Part shown: in pieces, positions 28,738 through 41,759 of the stretch
Layout of the letters: each line of letters starts with the position of its first letter
How positions within the stretch are numbered: the first letter of the stretch is position 1
NCBI GenBank assembly: GCA_963920685.1
Contig: OY987329.1
Location: 99,180,873 to 99,244,872 of the forward strand
Direction of reading: 5' to 3'
Origin: Polydrusus tereticollis
Taxonomy: Eukaryota; Arthropoda; Insecta; Coleoptera; Curculionidae
DNA: 64,000 bases
The notes under the pieces: model-generated
Database searches by the model: none
The model's input: only the letters and a program-made list of their open reading frames with translations
Told to the model about the DNA's origin: nothing
Program-made: the position numbers and the translations under genes

Positions 28738-29500
28738 CCGGGTGTTGCATCGTCGAGCGGGACATAGGAAATCCCATGTAATTTTAAATGGGGTCAATTA
28801 TTGGCTTCCCTAATTATTTTAGAGAATTAAATTCTATTTAGGTTTATTAAAGAGCACTAAAACCCACATTCAAAAGAATAACTTTATATATTTTTGATGA
28901 GCCCGTTTACGGGTTATCGCCGATTTCTTTTTAACTATTTCTCCTTTTTATGGCCCCGTATTTGCGGGCACCAGTCAAGGTAAAAGATGACTGTCAAATA
29001 AAGTTGTCATTTTGAGGAATATTTGAACATCTTCTTAAATCCTAAAGTTCTAACAATTTAATAGTACCTACCTATTAATTAGTAAAATATTGAAACATGT
29101 AAAATGTCATAATTAACCTTGTAATTGGATACTTTATTTTAGTTTTATTCAGATTAATTTGTACTCATAAATACACCATTAATATTTTCGATGTACGAGT
29201 TTTTATAACAATAAAGCACACATTTCAAAATGACAACTTTATTTGACAGTCATCTTTTACCTTGACTGGTGCCCGCAAATACGGGGCCATAAAAAGGAGA
29301 AATAGTTAAAAAGAAATCGGCGATAACCCGTAAACGGGCTCATCAAAAATATCTAAAGTTATTCTCTTGAATGTGGGTTTTAGTGCTCTTTAATAAACCT
29401 TAATAGAATTTTTCTCTAAAATAATTAGGGAAGCCAATAATTGACCCCATTTAAAATTACATGGGATTTCGTATGTCCCGCTCGACGATGCAACACCCCG
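28738..29500. mobile_element. Foldback (long-TIR) element, 0.76 kb
   Basis: Inverted arms of about 275 bp (28738-29012 and 29228-29500), starting GGGTGTTGCATCGTCGAGCG, with very few mismatches around a 215-bp AT-rich centre. TA lies on both sides (TATA at 28734-28737 and 29501-29504), fitting a mariner-type TA duplication. Non-coding. Confidence 0.85.
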
Positions 29501-30039
29501 TATAGGCCGCCCCAATGATTAAAAAATATCTGATTTTACTTTATAGATTCTAAATTTCTTGGTTTTATTTATTTAGTTTTATTATGTTTGTTAAATTTCG
29601 TTAAATTATTGTTTTGTTGTTATGCTTGTACAAATGTATTAAATAAAGACGTTCATTATTATTATAAAAAGAACAGATTATTAAAGTAAATATGGCTGGG
29701 TTCAAACAATACGAACAATTCTTATAAATATGTTAATGCGAATTTTAAACAAAAACCTAAAATGTCATTTTATTCAAGAAGTAAACCTATTAAATAAACA
29801 TAAATAAAGTAGCAAAGCTAAATAAATAAGATTCTTTTATAAGGAACCAAAAAAACGGCACGAGCGCATTTTTAATTCATTCAACCTCTTAAAGTATCTT
29901 AGTTGCTTAAAAGCAACTTAGTTACTTTACTTTAGATGTATTTTAGTTACCCTTAAAGTAACCAGTTATTTTCTTAAGTATGTAGTTATTCCTAGAAAGT
30001 AATTGGATACAAGATACTTTTCAAAAGTAACTAGATACA
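29501..30039. other. Host DNA with AGTAACTAGATACAAGATAC-type repeats
   Basis: No gene. The word CAAAAGTAACTAGATACAA ends this stretch (30023-30047) and recurs at about 33393-33416, so the LINE and mariner debris between them probably interrupts an older repeat. Confidence 0.5.
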
Positions 30040-31030
30040 AGATACAAGAGATTCCACCATTCTCATCTTACTAGATTACACTAAGGCCTTTGATCTATTA
30101 AATCATAAAATTTTAATTTCAATTCTTGATTTCATCGGATTAAGTGGCATTTCTAAACAACTCTTCGCTTCCTTTCTGTCAGACAGGTATCAGCAGGTAA
30201 GATTGAACAACTGCTTGTCAAATAAATTAATATTAGAACAGGGTGTTCCACAGGGAAGTATTTTGGGTCGATTACTATACACCATATACACATATAACTT
30301 TCATTCATTTCTTAAAAACTGCAGTTATCACCTGTATGCCGATGACACGCAGCTATACCATTCCTTTAGTCCCACTAATAGTAATGGTGCTGTAAATAAC
30401 ATTAATATAGATTTAAATAACATTTTAAAAGTACCATCCCTATAAAAGATAATTGTAAAAATCTTGGATTAGTGCTGGACAATAAATTGCGATTTAAGGA
30501 GCATGTATCGTCGCTTCTTCAAAAAGCATACGCATCATTGAAACTAATTTATGGTCAACGGCACTGTTTAAATCAGAAGATCAAAGCACTGTTGTGTGAA
30601 TCATTGGTACTGTCTAACTTTAATTATGGGGATTGTGTGTATGGACCTTGTCTAGACAGTGTAGATAGATCAAGGGTGCAAAAGGTACAAAACAGTTGTT
30701 TGCGCTGAATATTTGGCATCCGCAGACCTAATAGAATATCAGCTCAAGGATATCAATTGGCTAAATATGTTCTATTGACGAAAGTTGCACCAAGGATGTT
30801 TTTTACACAATACTGAAATTTAAAACGCCTGAATACCTTTATAACAGACTTACATTTTAAACAGGCATCCATAATTTGAATTTGAGACATAAGAATATTC
30901 TTACTATACCCAAACATAAGCAAGAAATATTTAAACGATACTTTTCACACAATATTGCAACGTTTAATGATATAATGGATGATCCAAATTTTTGTAGCAT
31001 CGTGCAGTGTCTTTAAAAGAACTTATAGAA
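30040..31030 (+). pseudogene. Non-LTR retrotransposon reverse-transcriptase fragment
   Basis: Pieces in order: DYTKAFDLLNHKIL, GVPQGSILGRLLYT, YHLYADDTQLY (catalytic YADD), then in a later frame CKNLGLVLDNKLRFKEHV and LVLSNFNYGDCVYG. This is the palm and thumb of a LINE reverse transcriptase, with at least one stop (30443-30445), a deletion and frame changes. Confidence 0.8.
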
Positions 31031-31162
31031 AAGTATTGTTCGGTAGGCAGAGCGTTTAGCATTGAGCAAAATTGATCTGGAATTGTTGATTATTGTGTGA
31101 TTCTTTATAAAAACGTCTGCTTGTGTTGAAACTCCAATTTAGAATACCAAATTTACGATTAG

Positions 31163-33007
31163 TATACAGGGTACATCAAAAATAACATTTTTAATTATTT
31201 TGATTTTGATTTTTTTTTGAAATTATATGAAAATATTTTCAAAACCGTGATTTATTACACCAATTGTGCAAAAAAGTCTAATAAACATTTTTCTCAAAGT
31301 GGTTAATTTCAAAGCTACTATTAAAATAATAAAATATCAAGTAGCCTGTTCTAAATGAATGAAATGTTTTAGTTACTTTGCATCTTTCAAATTGTTGATA
31401 TTTGTGTCATAATTTTCTCATAAATCTGCATAATAGTGAAATTAGAAAATGCTAACGTCAGAACAAAGAATTTATATTGTGCGAAGTTATGGTTTAGGAC
31501 ATGAAAAAAGCTATATGGCAGTTCTTCGAGAATTCCATGAGATATGGCCTGCTGTTTCTCTCACGGACAAGGGTTAAAAAAATTGTAATAAAATTCATGA
31601 GAACTGGTAGTGTTTTAAATAAAAAAAGTATGATGAAGATAATGCTGTAACTGTAATGATAACGGATTCAGTTAGAAATTTTCCCAAACTGTCGTTAAGA
31701 AAAAGATCTTCTTAAATTGGTAATGTGAGTAAATCTCTAGTAGAAAAAATATTAAAATTCAATAAAATTCGTCCGTACAAACCTAAATTTAATCATTTTC
31801 TGGAAGAAAATGACTACATGAAGCGTTTGGATTTTTGTTTGTTGATAGGGGCACATATCCTTAGACAAAGAAGTTTTGTTAATAATATTATTTTCTCGGA
31901 CGAGGCAACGTTTACCACAAGCGGGGTAGTTAGTTCGCAAAACTGTCGCTATTGAAGCCGCAACTATTCTAATTTTCGTATCCGCTCTAGAAGACAGTAT
32001 TCACAAAAAGTTAATGTGTGGTGTACTATTACTTACAACCATATTTTATTGAAAACAATTTAAATCAACACACTTATTTGCATCTTCTGAACACTTTTTT
32101 TTATGATCATTTGCAAGATATACCTTTAGCTGATTGAATAAAATTACATTTCCAACAAGACGGCTGTCCCGCTCATTCCACGATAATTGTTCGTGATTGG
32201 CTAAATCATCAGTTTGGGAACAAATGGTTTGGAAGGTATGGTCCAAATGAGTGGCCACTTAGGAGTCCCGATCTCACAATTATGGATTTTCATTTGTGGG
32301 GATATCTGAAGCAACATGTGTATAAAACCAATTTCATTAATAACCTAGATCTCTTGAAAGAAAAAATAAGAGAAGTCATTGCAAATATCCCAATACAGCA
32401 AATTAGGAATTGTTATCGGGAATTCAGATATCTAGTTGAACTATGCGCTGAACTCGGTGGTACCACGTTCGAATAGAACGTTATTTATATCAATATTCTA
32501 TAATTTATGATTAAATAAAATGAAGAAATACCTATGACATGTAATAATAAAAATACAAATAAGAAATAGTTTTCTTACAACAAAATCGTTATTCGGCCAG
32601 ATATAAAATTATATTCTAAGTAGGAAAGCAACAATAGTTTACGTAAATTTATTTTAAACGAAATCCAAAAAACTAAAAGTGTTGTTTCTGGCTAACCCTG
32701 TATAGTAACCGTAAATTTGGTATTCGAAATTGTAGTTTCAACACAAGCAGACGTTTTTATAAACAGTGACTTTTTCTTCTAAGTCTACAAAAAAAAAACG
32801 TTTTAAAACATGGTTAGACACAAACAACATTTTTAGTTTTTTGGATTTCGTTTAAATGATGAAATTAACCACTTTAAGAAAAATGTTTATTAAACTTTTT
32901 TGCACAATTGGTGTAATAAATCACGGTTTTGAAAATATTTTCATATAATTTCAAAAAAAAATCGAAATCAAAATCATTAAAAATGTTATTTTTGATGTAC
33001 CCTGTAT
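31163..33007. mobile_element. Mariner-like element with about 150-bp TIRs
   Basis: ACAGGGTACATCAAAAATAA at the left and its inverse ending at about 33007 define TIRs of about 150 bp (31163-31317 and 32861-33007); TATA words flank them. The flanks themselves (31085-31162 and 33008-33085) are also inverted repeats of each other, and 32700-32790 duplicates the right flank, so several insertions are nested here. Confidence 0.7.
31449..32476 (+). pseudogene. Mariner-like transposase, broken
   Basis: N-terminal HTH region SEQRIYIVRSYGLGHEKSY after ATG 31449, then LEENDYMKRLDFC, NIIFSDEATFTTSGVVSS (first catalytic Asp), FQQDGCPAHST (second), PLRSPDLTIMDFHLWGYLK (third) and a final helical region ending at 32476. 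Several stops and frame changes, for example near 31577, 31710, 31953 and 32060. Confidence 0.8.
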
Positions 33008-34949
33008 ACTAATCGTAAATTTGGTATTCGAAATTGTAGTTTCAACACAAGCAGACGTTTTTATAAAGAATAACTTTTTCTTCTAAACCCACAAATAAAA
33101 AAGTTTTCCTCTTCCGAACTCTATCCGTGAACACACTGTATATACATAGTACATGTGTGTGCTTTTAAAGTATGAGTACACTGAGCCATGCTATTAATTT
33201 TTTCAATCATATTATTTATAGTGTAGTGTTAACTAGTATTAAGAAGCTCCTGGCTGTTGAGGAAGAATCGGTACTTTGTTACCTATCAACAGACCTTTAT
33301 TTACCATATTGTTGCCGCATTATATTGTTAATTGTAACACGTTATGATAAATAAAAATTGCTTATTATTATTACTATTATTAAGATAATTATCAAAAGTA
33401 ACTAGATACAAAATACTTTTTAAAGTCACCAAGTAAATAGTTACTTTTGGCATAATTGAAAAATATTTTCATTTCTTACTAACTATTTAGTAACGTTAAG
33501 TAAAAAGTCTCTTTTTTATTAAGTTATTCAAAGCTCTGATTATGCGCCTGGTGAAATTTACTTCCGTTTTGCCGGCTTTAATTGTGACGTTTCATATTAA
33601 ATGACAACCATTCACTCCCTTTAGTTAAAAAAAATTTCATGTCAAAATAATTTTATCAGACATTTTAACATTATTTACTATTACATCATTACAATATTTT
33701 AAAGGTAACATTTACATGCTGTTAAGATGTGCACAGGACCACCACTATCTTTAATGCATTTAGGTAGCGTTCTTCTTAGTTTTCCTACCACATTTATGTT
33801 GAAATCCAAATTATTTTCGTTTAAATCCATAATCTCGTTTTGAAGTTCCCTGAAGCATAGTAAAGTGATGAATGTGAAGTCAATTTAGTTGAAATTCACA
33901 GTTATATAAATTGACTAATCTGCAATCTTTCTTCACTTGGTCTGTAACTTAATTTTGGGCTAGGCGTTATTTGGAATGGATATTAATTCTACTTTTTTAT
34001 GGTGTTCTAAATTATCGAACATGTTTGGTTACCTCCGCTTTCTTGTAACTATTTGGATACAGTTCTAGATTTGCAAGGAATTTACTGAAAAGAAGGAAGT
34101 ATGTTTAATTCACTGTCTTTACCTCTATCAACTTGAGTTTTCTTTCGATGCACCTTTGATGTCTCTTGATATTTAGCGAATACTCTTCTGAGGTGGTTTC
34201 TACCATAATGAGAGTGAATTGTTGTCATTCAATATAACACGACACAATTAATGCCGGCATAGCGTAGGTAAATTTTACCAGGTGCATATAAAATGCAAAT
34301 ATTTTCCCTTATAAAAATCTAAATATTTTGAATACCACTGGGTTAAGGTAAACCGCATGTTACATGAAGTACTTTTAAAATCTTAGGTATAATACAAAAA
34401 TTTGATATTACATAGGGTATCACATTTGAGAAAATATAAGTTTATGCCATATACCGTGCGAATAAAAATTATTATCGTAGAGTAAACCCTACTCCTAGCC
34501 CCATCTAACTACTTACGTCGCGTCTCGCCTACAAACGATTTTGTCAGCACATCTCACATCTTTATAGCATTTTACTATCTATAGTTATAAGATCATTGGT
34601 AGAGCTCAATACCTATTGGATGTCAGTGCCATATCGTCCCCTTATAATTGTGATCTAAACCAAGCCCTTAGTTTTTTAGTCCGAGTCCCCTTGGATGATA
34701 ATAATTTTTGCTCGCACGGTTATGTTATATCTATGAAGTGACTAAGGGAACTTGCACAAAATATTTCAAATACCCTACATGTTTTTTTCGTTTTTATCTA
34801 CCATGAAAAATAAAAAAGTTCATGAAAAATAAAAAAGTTAAGGAGGTTAATGGTGAATCACCCGGTACTGTAGTTTATTTCATATCTCCTTAACTGTAAG
34901 CAAAACCATTTACAAAATTCTCATCTATTTTGGACATCAAATTTCTCCA
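33008..34949. other. Host intergenic DNA
   Basis: No gene seen. 33390-33540 carries the second copy of the AGTAACTAGATACAA repeat. Confidence 0.5.
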
Positions 34950-36610
34950 GAGTTTATGGCTGTAGTACAATCAATCTGTTATGGAAAAGCGGGTTTACAG
35001 AAAAAAAAATACCATAAGCAATTCTATTTCATAAATGGTTAGGGGGGCATGTGAATAGCTTAAAACCAAATTGTTGGCCCTCCTCCCCTTGGGCGCTTGT
35101 GTCCTGTGATCGTAGCATTCTATTGTTACAGATCCTCACGTCTAATATGACCACTACGCCACTAACTAAAAATGCTTTATAGGAGAAAGGAAAGTCGAAG
35201 TCTTTCTCCCCAAGTTTATTATAGTTATAGAATAGAATAATCAACATACCTACATTAAGGCGAATTGACAAAATGGTTCCACCCTGTGAATCATCGACTA
35301 TGGGCGATTTATTTACTTAGCTTCAAATCAACCTCAACAGTGAACAGAAATTATTGATAGGAAATTGATAGGAAAGTGTAAATTTAAAAAAATGTTAAAT
35401 GCCCTTGATATTTTAAAACAATTAGGGGATATATCTTGATATGAAGTAATAAGAACTCGTAGAATGGAGTAATATTTTCAAATCGACATTAGAATACCAG
35501 TATAATGGCCTTATACAAGTATTGTTAATAACTAATTTTAATTGTGTTACGAGATTACAATAAAATTACCATTAACATTTTGAATGTGGGTCAAAACGCC
35601 TGCATTTCTGTGACGTCATTAATCTGTAGTTACCGATGTTATCAAATATGCTGTTTTTGCAACTTTAATACTCTAGTACAATAGTATATTTGTAGAGTTA
35701 AATGTACTAAATTGATTTCATGACCATACATTATCAGTAATATTTTTATTAAAATTTGTTGATATTTTTAAAGCGATTTGGTAAAACAATACAATAATCA
35801 GTAAAAAATCTAACAATAAATGACAGCCGGATAATTATTAATATTCATATCGTATGTTCATTCATGGCAACTGTAATTTGATATAACAGTGGTATACTTA
35901 ATCAGCATTTTTAAATTAAAATATCTCGAAAACGTCTGGAGCAAATATCAACATAATATTATTATATTTTTAATATTAAAAAAAAAAATGCATTACATGT
36001 TTCTAAAATATACTGGATGTTCTACTTAAAGTTACCCAAGGGTGCATGTTAAACTAATTTGCCATATTTATTTGTTTTATTTCGTAACAGTTTCGTGTGA
36101 TTAGTGTGCCAGATAAGGGTCAATTTTATTAAAATGCTAAGACGCTGCATTTCGTTGGTACTTCCAAGCGCTATATCTCCGTAACCGTGCATTGTAAAAA
36201 AAAGCGCGGACTCAATTTATAGGATTTTTTGAGCTCTACAAATTTTGTATTTTTGCGATTGAGCAAAAAAATATTTTTCGCGTCGAAAATAAGGAAAAAG
36301 TGAATTTTGGCGACTTTGTCGCCCTCAACTTTCTGCACTTTTAGTCGTAGCGCAGTGACTCCATGAGATAAATTGTGGAGAATATTGTTTTCTACAATAC
36401 TTGTTTACAAAATATTTCTCTGCGACTTACCGTTTTTGCGGAAAATCAAGTCAAAATTCTATTTGAGTTTCCAACAAGCGCCCAAGGGGGGGGGGGGCGA
36501 CAATTTGGTTTTAAGCTAATCACATGCCCCCCTAATCATTTATGAAATAAAATCGCTTATGGTATTTTTTCTCGCAAATTTTACAGATTGGCTGTACTGC
36601 TGGAGCTTTT
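34950..36610. mobile_element. Unclassified inverted-repeat element
   Basis: About 150 bp at 34950-35105 (CTCCAGAG..GGCTGTAGTACAATCAATCTG, then ATACCATAAGC, GGGGGGCATGTGA, CTTGGGCGCTTG) recurs inverted at 36472-36610. The 1.4 kb between shows no coding frame of note. A G12 run sits at 36487-36498 in the right arm. Ends not exactly defined. Confidence 0.55.
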
Positions 36611-37624
36611 TAGGTATTTTGTTAGAGAGTCAGAAATAAATGCTTCCGTCTTTTAAATTTGCTCCTCTTCTCTATGATTTTTTAAGATTACTTTTAAACC
36701 CAGCAGATGCTTTGTTTTTAAAGAGTACCTAATCCAATTGGGCAATATTTCAGAATTCACCAAGAAGTGCATATTACCATTGGCAACTGTTTTACACCTG
36801 GTTTCACCAATATGGAATTTTAAGGACTTAAATATTGCAGCAAATGTTGCGAATTTTGAAGAAAATAATTTACGTACATTTTCAGAAAACAGCACAATTG
36901 GACTTGATAGAAGCTTAAAAGCATGTGATTGCGGGTGGAGAAATTCTGCGGTAATTATTATATTATATAATAATGGTAATATAACATGAGATAGAAAAGT
37001 CCTCGAAGATGCCGTGGACTCAATAACGCACGTCTTGAATTATTACTGTTGAAAGGTAATCTAGGCAAATGATAAAGAAGGATTAAAATAAACCTGTCAA
37101 GTTCTGAAGTTTAATGAAAATTGCATTATTGTCATTATCATTGCGTATCCTACATTATTTAATAATATGTTACTATATTGACCAAAATATTAATCGTGTA
37201 AGGTGGAGTTTGATGAATTGATGAATTGAACTGACGCGAATTCGAATTTTCGAATGTCGGGCATTAACATAAGGCTTCACAGGTTTCAACAACAGCTTTA
37301 CTTATTGAAGCTGGTGACATTACTGCTGTTTAGCCAATCCTTCATCCAGCGCTTACGCTTTACTGTGCGTTTTATGCCTAAGTGTACGTGCACATACAAA
37401 AGGGAAGCGTGCGAGTCGATTCGTGTGTTCTACACATGGAATTTTACGAGGGTTCGGCTCTGAACACTCACAACAGATTTTTCGATGCCCCTGCCAGTGT
37501 CAACCTTTTACTTCTAAACGTGTTCTCATTCTTTTTTTTACAAAATCGAAAACATTGGCGTGCACTTGGAGAGAGCTAATCTCCTGAAATTTATTTGTAA
37601 TTCTAGAACGTAGGTCTTTTAAAT
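36611..37624. other. Host intergenic DNA
   Basis: No recognisable gene. Short open frames lack domains. Confidence 0.45.
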
Positions 37625-37740
37625 TTTCGCAAAAGGTTTTAAAAACTGGGTTTTTAATGTGCGGTCATAAAAAAATTCGTAAGGCGTTAGATCGCACAAC
37701 CGCGGTGGTTACCCAACTGGTATATTACGACTAATTTATT
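37625..37740 (-). pseudogene. Mariner-like transposase C-terminal fragment
   Basis: Minus-strand frame PRLCDLTPYEFFYDRTLKTQ corresponds to the PPRSPDLTPLDFFLWG-type third-acid segment of mariner-like transposases. No further domains nearby. Confidence 0.55.
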
Positions 37741-37952
37741 CTCTGAAATTTTTTCCAAAGAGTTTAAATTGTTAAGAGTTACATGCGCCATCCTGCTCAA
37801 AGTAGCCTTGTCTCTTTATCGAAAAAGAAATGTGAATTTTCCTTTAAAAAATAAATACCTTTTTTTTTAATTTTTGTAATGCCATTATATGTTTTGATAT
37901 CCAAAGGGAGGCTGTTGTAAAATTTAACACAATTATAATAGGCACCACTTTC

Positions 37953-38178
37953 ATACATACATACATACATACATACATACATACATACATACATACATAC
38001 ATACATACATACATACATACATACATACATACATACATACATACATACATACATACATACATACATACATACATACATACATACATACATACATACATAC
38101 ATACATACATACATACATACATACATACATACATACATACATACATACATACATACATACATACATACATACATACAT
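37953..38178. repeat. (CATA)n microsatellite, about 56 copies
   Basis: Uninterrupted tetranucleotide CATA (ACAT) repeat. Its translations are meaningless periodic peptides. It borders the R1-clade LINE. Confidence 0.98.
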
Positions 38179-38185
38179 AGAGAGG
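38171..38185. repeat. 15-bp target duplication of the R1-clade LINE, left copy
   Basis: ACATACATAGAGAGG at 38171-38185 is repeated exactly at 39869-39883 after the poly-A tail. Confidence 0.85.
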
Positions 38186-39868
38186 AGTGGTCGAGCCTCT
38201 CCTGGCGCCTAACCAGTACGGATTTCGAAAAGGACGATCAACCCTAGATGCTATCAATCTTGTCATCAACAGAGCTGATGCGATCGCAGGGACAAGATGG
38301 AAAGGAGGCACGAAGAAGTACTGCTTGGTGGCTACACTTGACATCAAAAACGCCTTCAACTCCGCTAACTGGGACTGCATCATGCGGGCCCTCGAAGAGA
38401 AGAACGTACCGGGATACTTCAGAAATAGGGTCCTGAAATATGACACGGAGAATGGCCCAAAGGAGTACAGAATAACTGGAGGGGTGCCTCAGGGTTCAGT
38501 CTTGGGTCCTTTGTTGTGGAACGTCATGTATGATGGCCTACTGAGACTGACATTACCAACGAATGTCGAGCCGGTGGCATATGCAGATGACGTAGCTGTA
38601 GTGATCGTCGCGAAGCATCTCGAAGACATAAACCTGGCCTTCGACATCACGTTTCAACGAATTAACGAGTAGATGGATGCGGTGAACTTGCAACTAGCCA
38701 ACCACAAGACCGAGGCAGTGCTCATCACCAGTAGGAAAAAGGCAGAAACCATCAGGTTGGAAGTCGGAGAACAAGAAATCACATCGCAACCATTTATTCG
38801 GTACCTCGGAGTGATGCTTGATACCCGGCTTAACTTTAAGCAGCAAGTGGAACAAGTGAGTACCAAAGCGTCAGTTATAAGGGCTAGCTTATCAAGACTG
38901 ATGCCGAATGTCGGAGGTCCGAAGCAGATTAGGAGGTTGTTGATGTCATCAGTGGTCACATCAGTGCTGACCTATGGGATATCTATCTGGGCGGATGCCT
39001 TAGAAAACCAAGAATCATGGAGGAAAGTAGCGCCAGTATATCGTCTGAGTGCTTTGAGAGTAGCCAGTGCTTTCTGCACAGTTTCTGAGGAAGCAGTGTG
39101 CGTCATTTCCAGAACTCTGCCTATTAGAGTCCTAGCTAAGGAAAGACGGGCCCTTTATCAACGGAAGAGGTCAACAACGCTGATCCCCGAGGAACTCAGA
39201 ACAGAAGAACGACAACACAGCATCTATCGATGGCAACTTCAGTGGGAGGTCACAGTGAAGGGTAGGTGGACGTATCGTCTTATACCACAGATTGACGTTT
39301 GGCTGAACCGGGACCACGGTGAGGTCAACTACTATCTTACACAGATGCTCTCAGGACACGGCTGCTTCCGTGCGTACTTTCACCGCTTCAAGCATGATGA
39401 CTCTCCGGAGTGCCCGTGCTGTCCAGGAGTCCCTGAAGACGCGGAGCACGTGTTTTTGTGTGCTCCCGTTTCACTATGCCGCAAAATGACTTGGAAACTG
39501 CCCTCGAACAGGCAATTCAACCCGAGACATTAGTAAGAGTGATGCTTACATCGAAGAACGCCTGGGACGCGACCAGCGCATTTGTGACGGAAGTGCTCCA
39601 AGACCTGCGCTCCACGGAAAGGGAGAGAGCCAAAACAGTGATGCCAAGAAGATAGAAGCAGTGGCTTCAACAATTAGAAGGAAGAGCGAGAGCTAGATCC
39701 TCTCCCTGCGAAGTAATGCCTAACGGCGGTTTCCGCGGGGGATTGAGAGGCCAGACAAAGAGGAGGGTTTTAGTCGGTATTAATATCTGGAGTCCGACAT
39801 ACCGGGCGAAACACCTAGCCTGACGATACGTAAATGTATTTCCCGAACCTCTATAAAAAAAAAAAAAA
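38186..39868 (+). mobile_element. 5'-truncated R1-clade non-LTR retrotransposon
   Basis: The body begins within the reverse-transcriptase domain and ends in a run of about 15 A (39855-39869), flanked by a perfect 15-bp duplication. It sits at the edge of an (ACAT)n microsatellite; R1-clade Waldo-type elements are known to target ACAY repeats, so this fits sequence-specific insertion. A 3' UTR of about 200 bp follows the last coding remnant. Confidence 0.85.
38187..39655 (+). pseudogene. R1-type reverse transcriptase and C-terminal zinc knuckle, broken
   Basis: Reverse-transcriptase motifs NQYGFRKGRST, VATLDIKNAFNSA, GVPQGSVLGPLLWN and VAYADDVAVV (catalytic YADD). In the same frame follow the thumb (RYLGVMLDTRLNF) and a CPCC...EDAEHVFLC zinc motif near 39410-39460. 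An in-frame TAG at 38670-38672 interrupts it, and a frame change near 39490 moves the last ~50 codons (EQAIQPETLVRVML) to another frame ending at 39655. Confidence 0.88.
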
Positions 39869-39883
39869 ACATACATAGAGAGG
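39869..39883. repeat. 15-bp target duplication, right copy
   Basis: ACATACATAGAGAGG, see 38171-38185. Confidence 0.85.
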
Positions 39884-40065
39884 GTAGTCGTTGCTGACTA
39901 GTTGAGAAATAGACTAGCGAATATTGGGAAGTGCAGCAAATGAAAGAATACTCTTTAAAGTTATTCCAAGCTTTCGGAAATCATTCATTTCATTCCCATC
40001 CTCAGAGAGACTACAAATTTATATAAAAATTGAGATTAGGAAAATTGTTGTGATTAATAATCATA

Positions 40066-40677
40066 ATGTTTAGTTACAACTTTCTTGAGATTATTGATAA
40101 AGATGTTCGTATAAAAGAAGACCCTTCAGTAATATATACGGACGCCTCTAAAAATCTAGAAGGAAATGGTGCTGCCTTTTTTGTTCAGCGTGACAATTTA
40201 TCCTCGACGTTTAAAATTATCAAAGACTTCTCAATTTACACAACTGAGGCCATAGCAATTCTGAAAGCACTGAAGTTTGCATCTCAAAATATTACTAATT
40301 CCAAGATTGTTATTGTATCTCACTCCAAATCTGTTCTATCAGCCCTTGCTGGAATTTATAGTTAGAATTATAAAATTAATTCCATACTATTGGATATTAA
40401 AAAGATTATTTACAGACTAAGATATAAGGGGCACAATGTAATATTCGTATGGGCAAAGGCTCATACAGGGCTTCATGGAAATGAGTATGCTGATTATTTA
40501 GCCAAAGATGCAATTATTAATGGAAGTGAAACTGCCTTTCGACTCGACATATCCGATGGTTTTAACGTAGTAAATGCTCGAATTAAAGATAAATGGAACC
40601 ATAGATTGCACAATTACACCTTATCCAACACCTCCGGTTATGCGCAGATTCAACCTACTCTACCAAATAAATACTAA
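40066..40677 (+). pseudogene. LINE RNase H domain, degenerate
   Basis: VIYTDASKN (first Asp) and TTEAIAI (Glu) in the first part, a stop at 40363-40365, then VIFVWAKAHTGLHGNEYADYLAKDA in the second. The third acidic residue is replaced (SHSKS instead of SDSKS). This is the C-terminal RNase H of a jockey/I-like LINE. Remnants of the following zinc region extend to about 40850. Confidence 0.8.
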
Positions 40678-41240
40678 CATGATGATTTCAATGTAAGTCG
40701 ACGTTATATAACTACTATTACACGTCTAAAATTTGGGCATGCCTGCTATCCTGCCCATAATTTTAAAATCAATATTTTTAACTCTGAATTGTGCGATACT
40801 TGTAATGTGCGCAGTGACTTAGATCATATATTTCTTTAATGTACGAAGTATCAACATCGACATCATTTACTTTCAACATTAATAAGTACCTACAAAATCC
40901 AATCTCCCTTCCCCTTCAACTTTTTAAATTTATTAACGTATCAAAAAAAAAATATTTACACCTGCATTATGAACTTCTTAAATGATAATGACCTAAATTT
41001 ATAGAATCTTATAATTTCCGAAAATCCAAAAATCCTTTATTGTGTTTCCTGTCAAAAGGGTCCACCTGTCCTTGTGAACTTTTAAAGTCGCCCTGATAGA
41101 CCCCTAAGCGTGAAGTGTGTGTCCCTGTTCATTTATGTGTGCCTTTTAAATAGGCGTTCTTATATAATATTTACATATTTACACAACTATTAACTTAATC
41201 TTTAAGTGACTGGCTGAATGACTGATCAGCCAATGCCAAT
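40678..41240 (+). mobile_element. 3' untranslated end of the RNase H-bearing LINE
   Basis: No gene. The stretch about 41095-41230 (CGTGAAGTGTGTG..., GTGACTGGCTGAATGACTGATCAG) recurs inverted at about 58510-58625, where it is joined to a reverse-transcriptase fragment of the opposite strand, so both belong to one LINE family. Confidence 0.55.
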
Positions 41241-41620
41241 ACGGAAAAAAAAGACATGCGAAAAGAAAATGTGTTGAAAATCAAAGTCAATTGCAATTAA
41301 AGCCGACGCGACGTCTGGAGATACTATTAAAACCATTGTATATAGACGAAGAAACACACAGTTTAAAATAAAAATCGAATTAAACTCATTAAATTTTGAA
41401 AAAATTGTTATATAATTCAAAGTCTATGAGAAAATTACGCGGGAGACCATATCCTGCGTGCAACAATTTTTATGACTGAATAGGTTAGGAAATACTGTCA
41501 TTGTCATCTATCATTCTGTATGTCAAAAATTTTAATGCGGTTTTCAATAAAGCTAGTATTAAACTGAGGTTTTTTTTTATTTAAGTGTTAGCATGCAGCA
41601 AACCTGAAACATCACATTAT

Positions 41621-41656
41621 ATGAGGTTCCTAGTGTTGTTATCGTTGGAGTTGATT
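41621..41656 (+). CDS. Putative exon 1 (signal peptide) of trypsin-like protease
   Basis: ATG 41621 starts MRFLVLLSLELI, a hydrophobic secretion-signal-like run of 12 codons ending exactly on a codon at a GTAAGT donor (41657). Phase 0 matches the next exon at 43831. The link over a 2.2-kb intron is inferred. Confidence 0.5.
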
Positions 41657-41759
41657 GTAAGTAAATTATTATCTAAGTGGAGAAGATATGAATAAATTAC
41701 AATTAAATGTTGAGTATCTGTTCTTTTGTTCATACAATTGGGTTCTTGAGTAATAAATG

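Noticed and set aside
37797..38446. Periodic MYVC protein frames
   Set aside because: Translations of the (CATA)n microsatellite in all frames.
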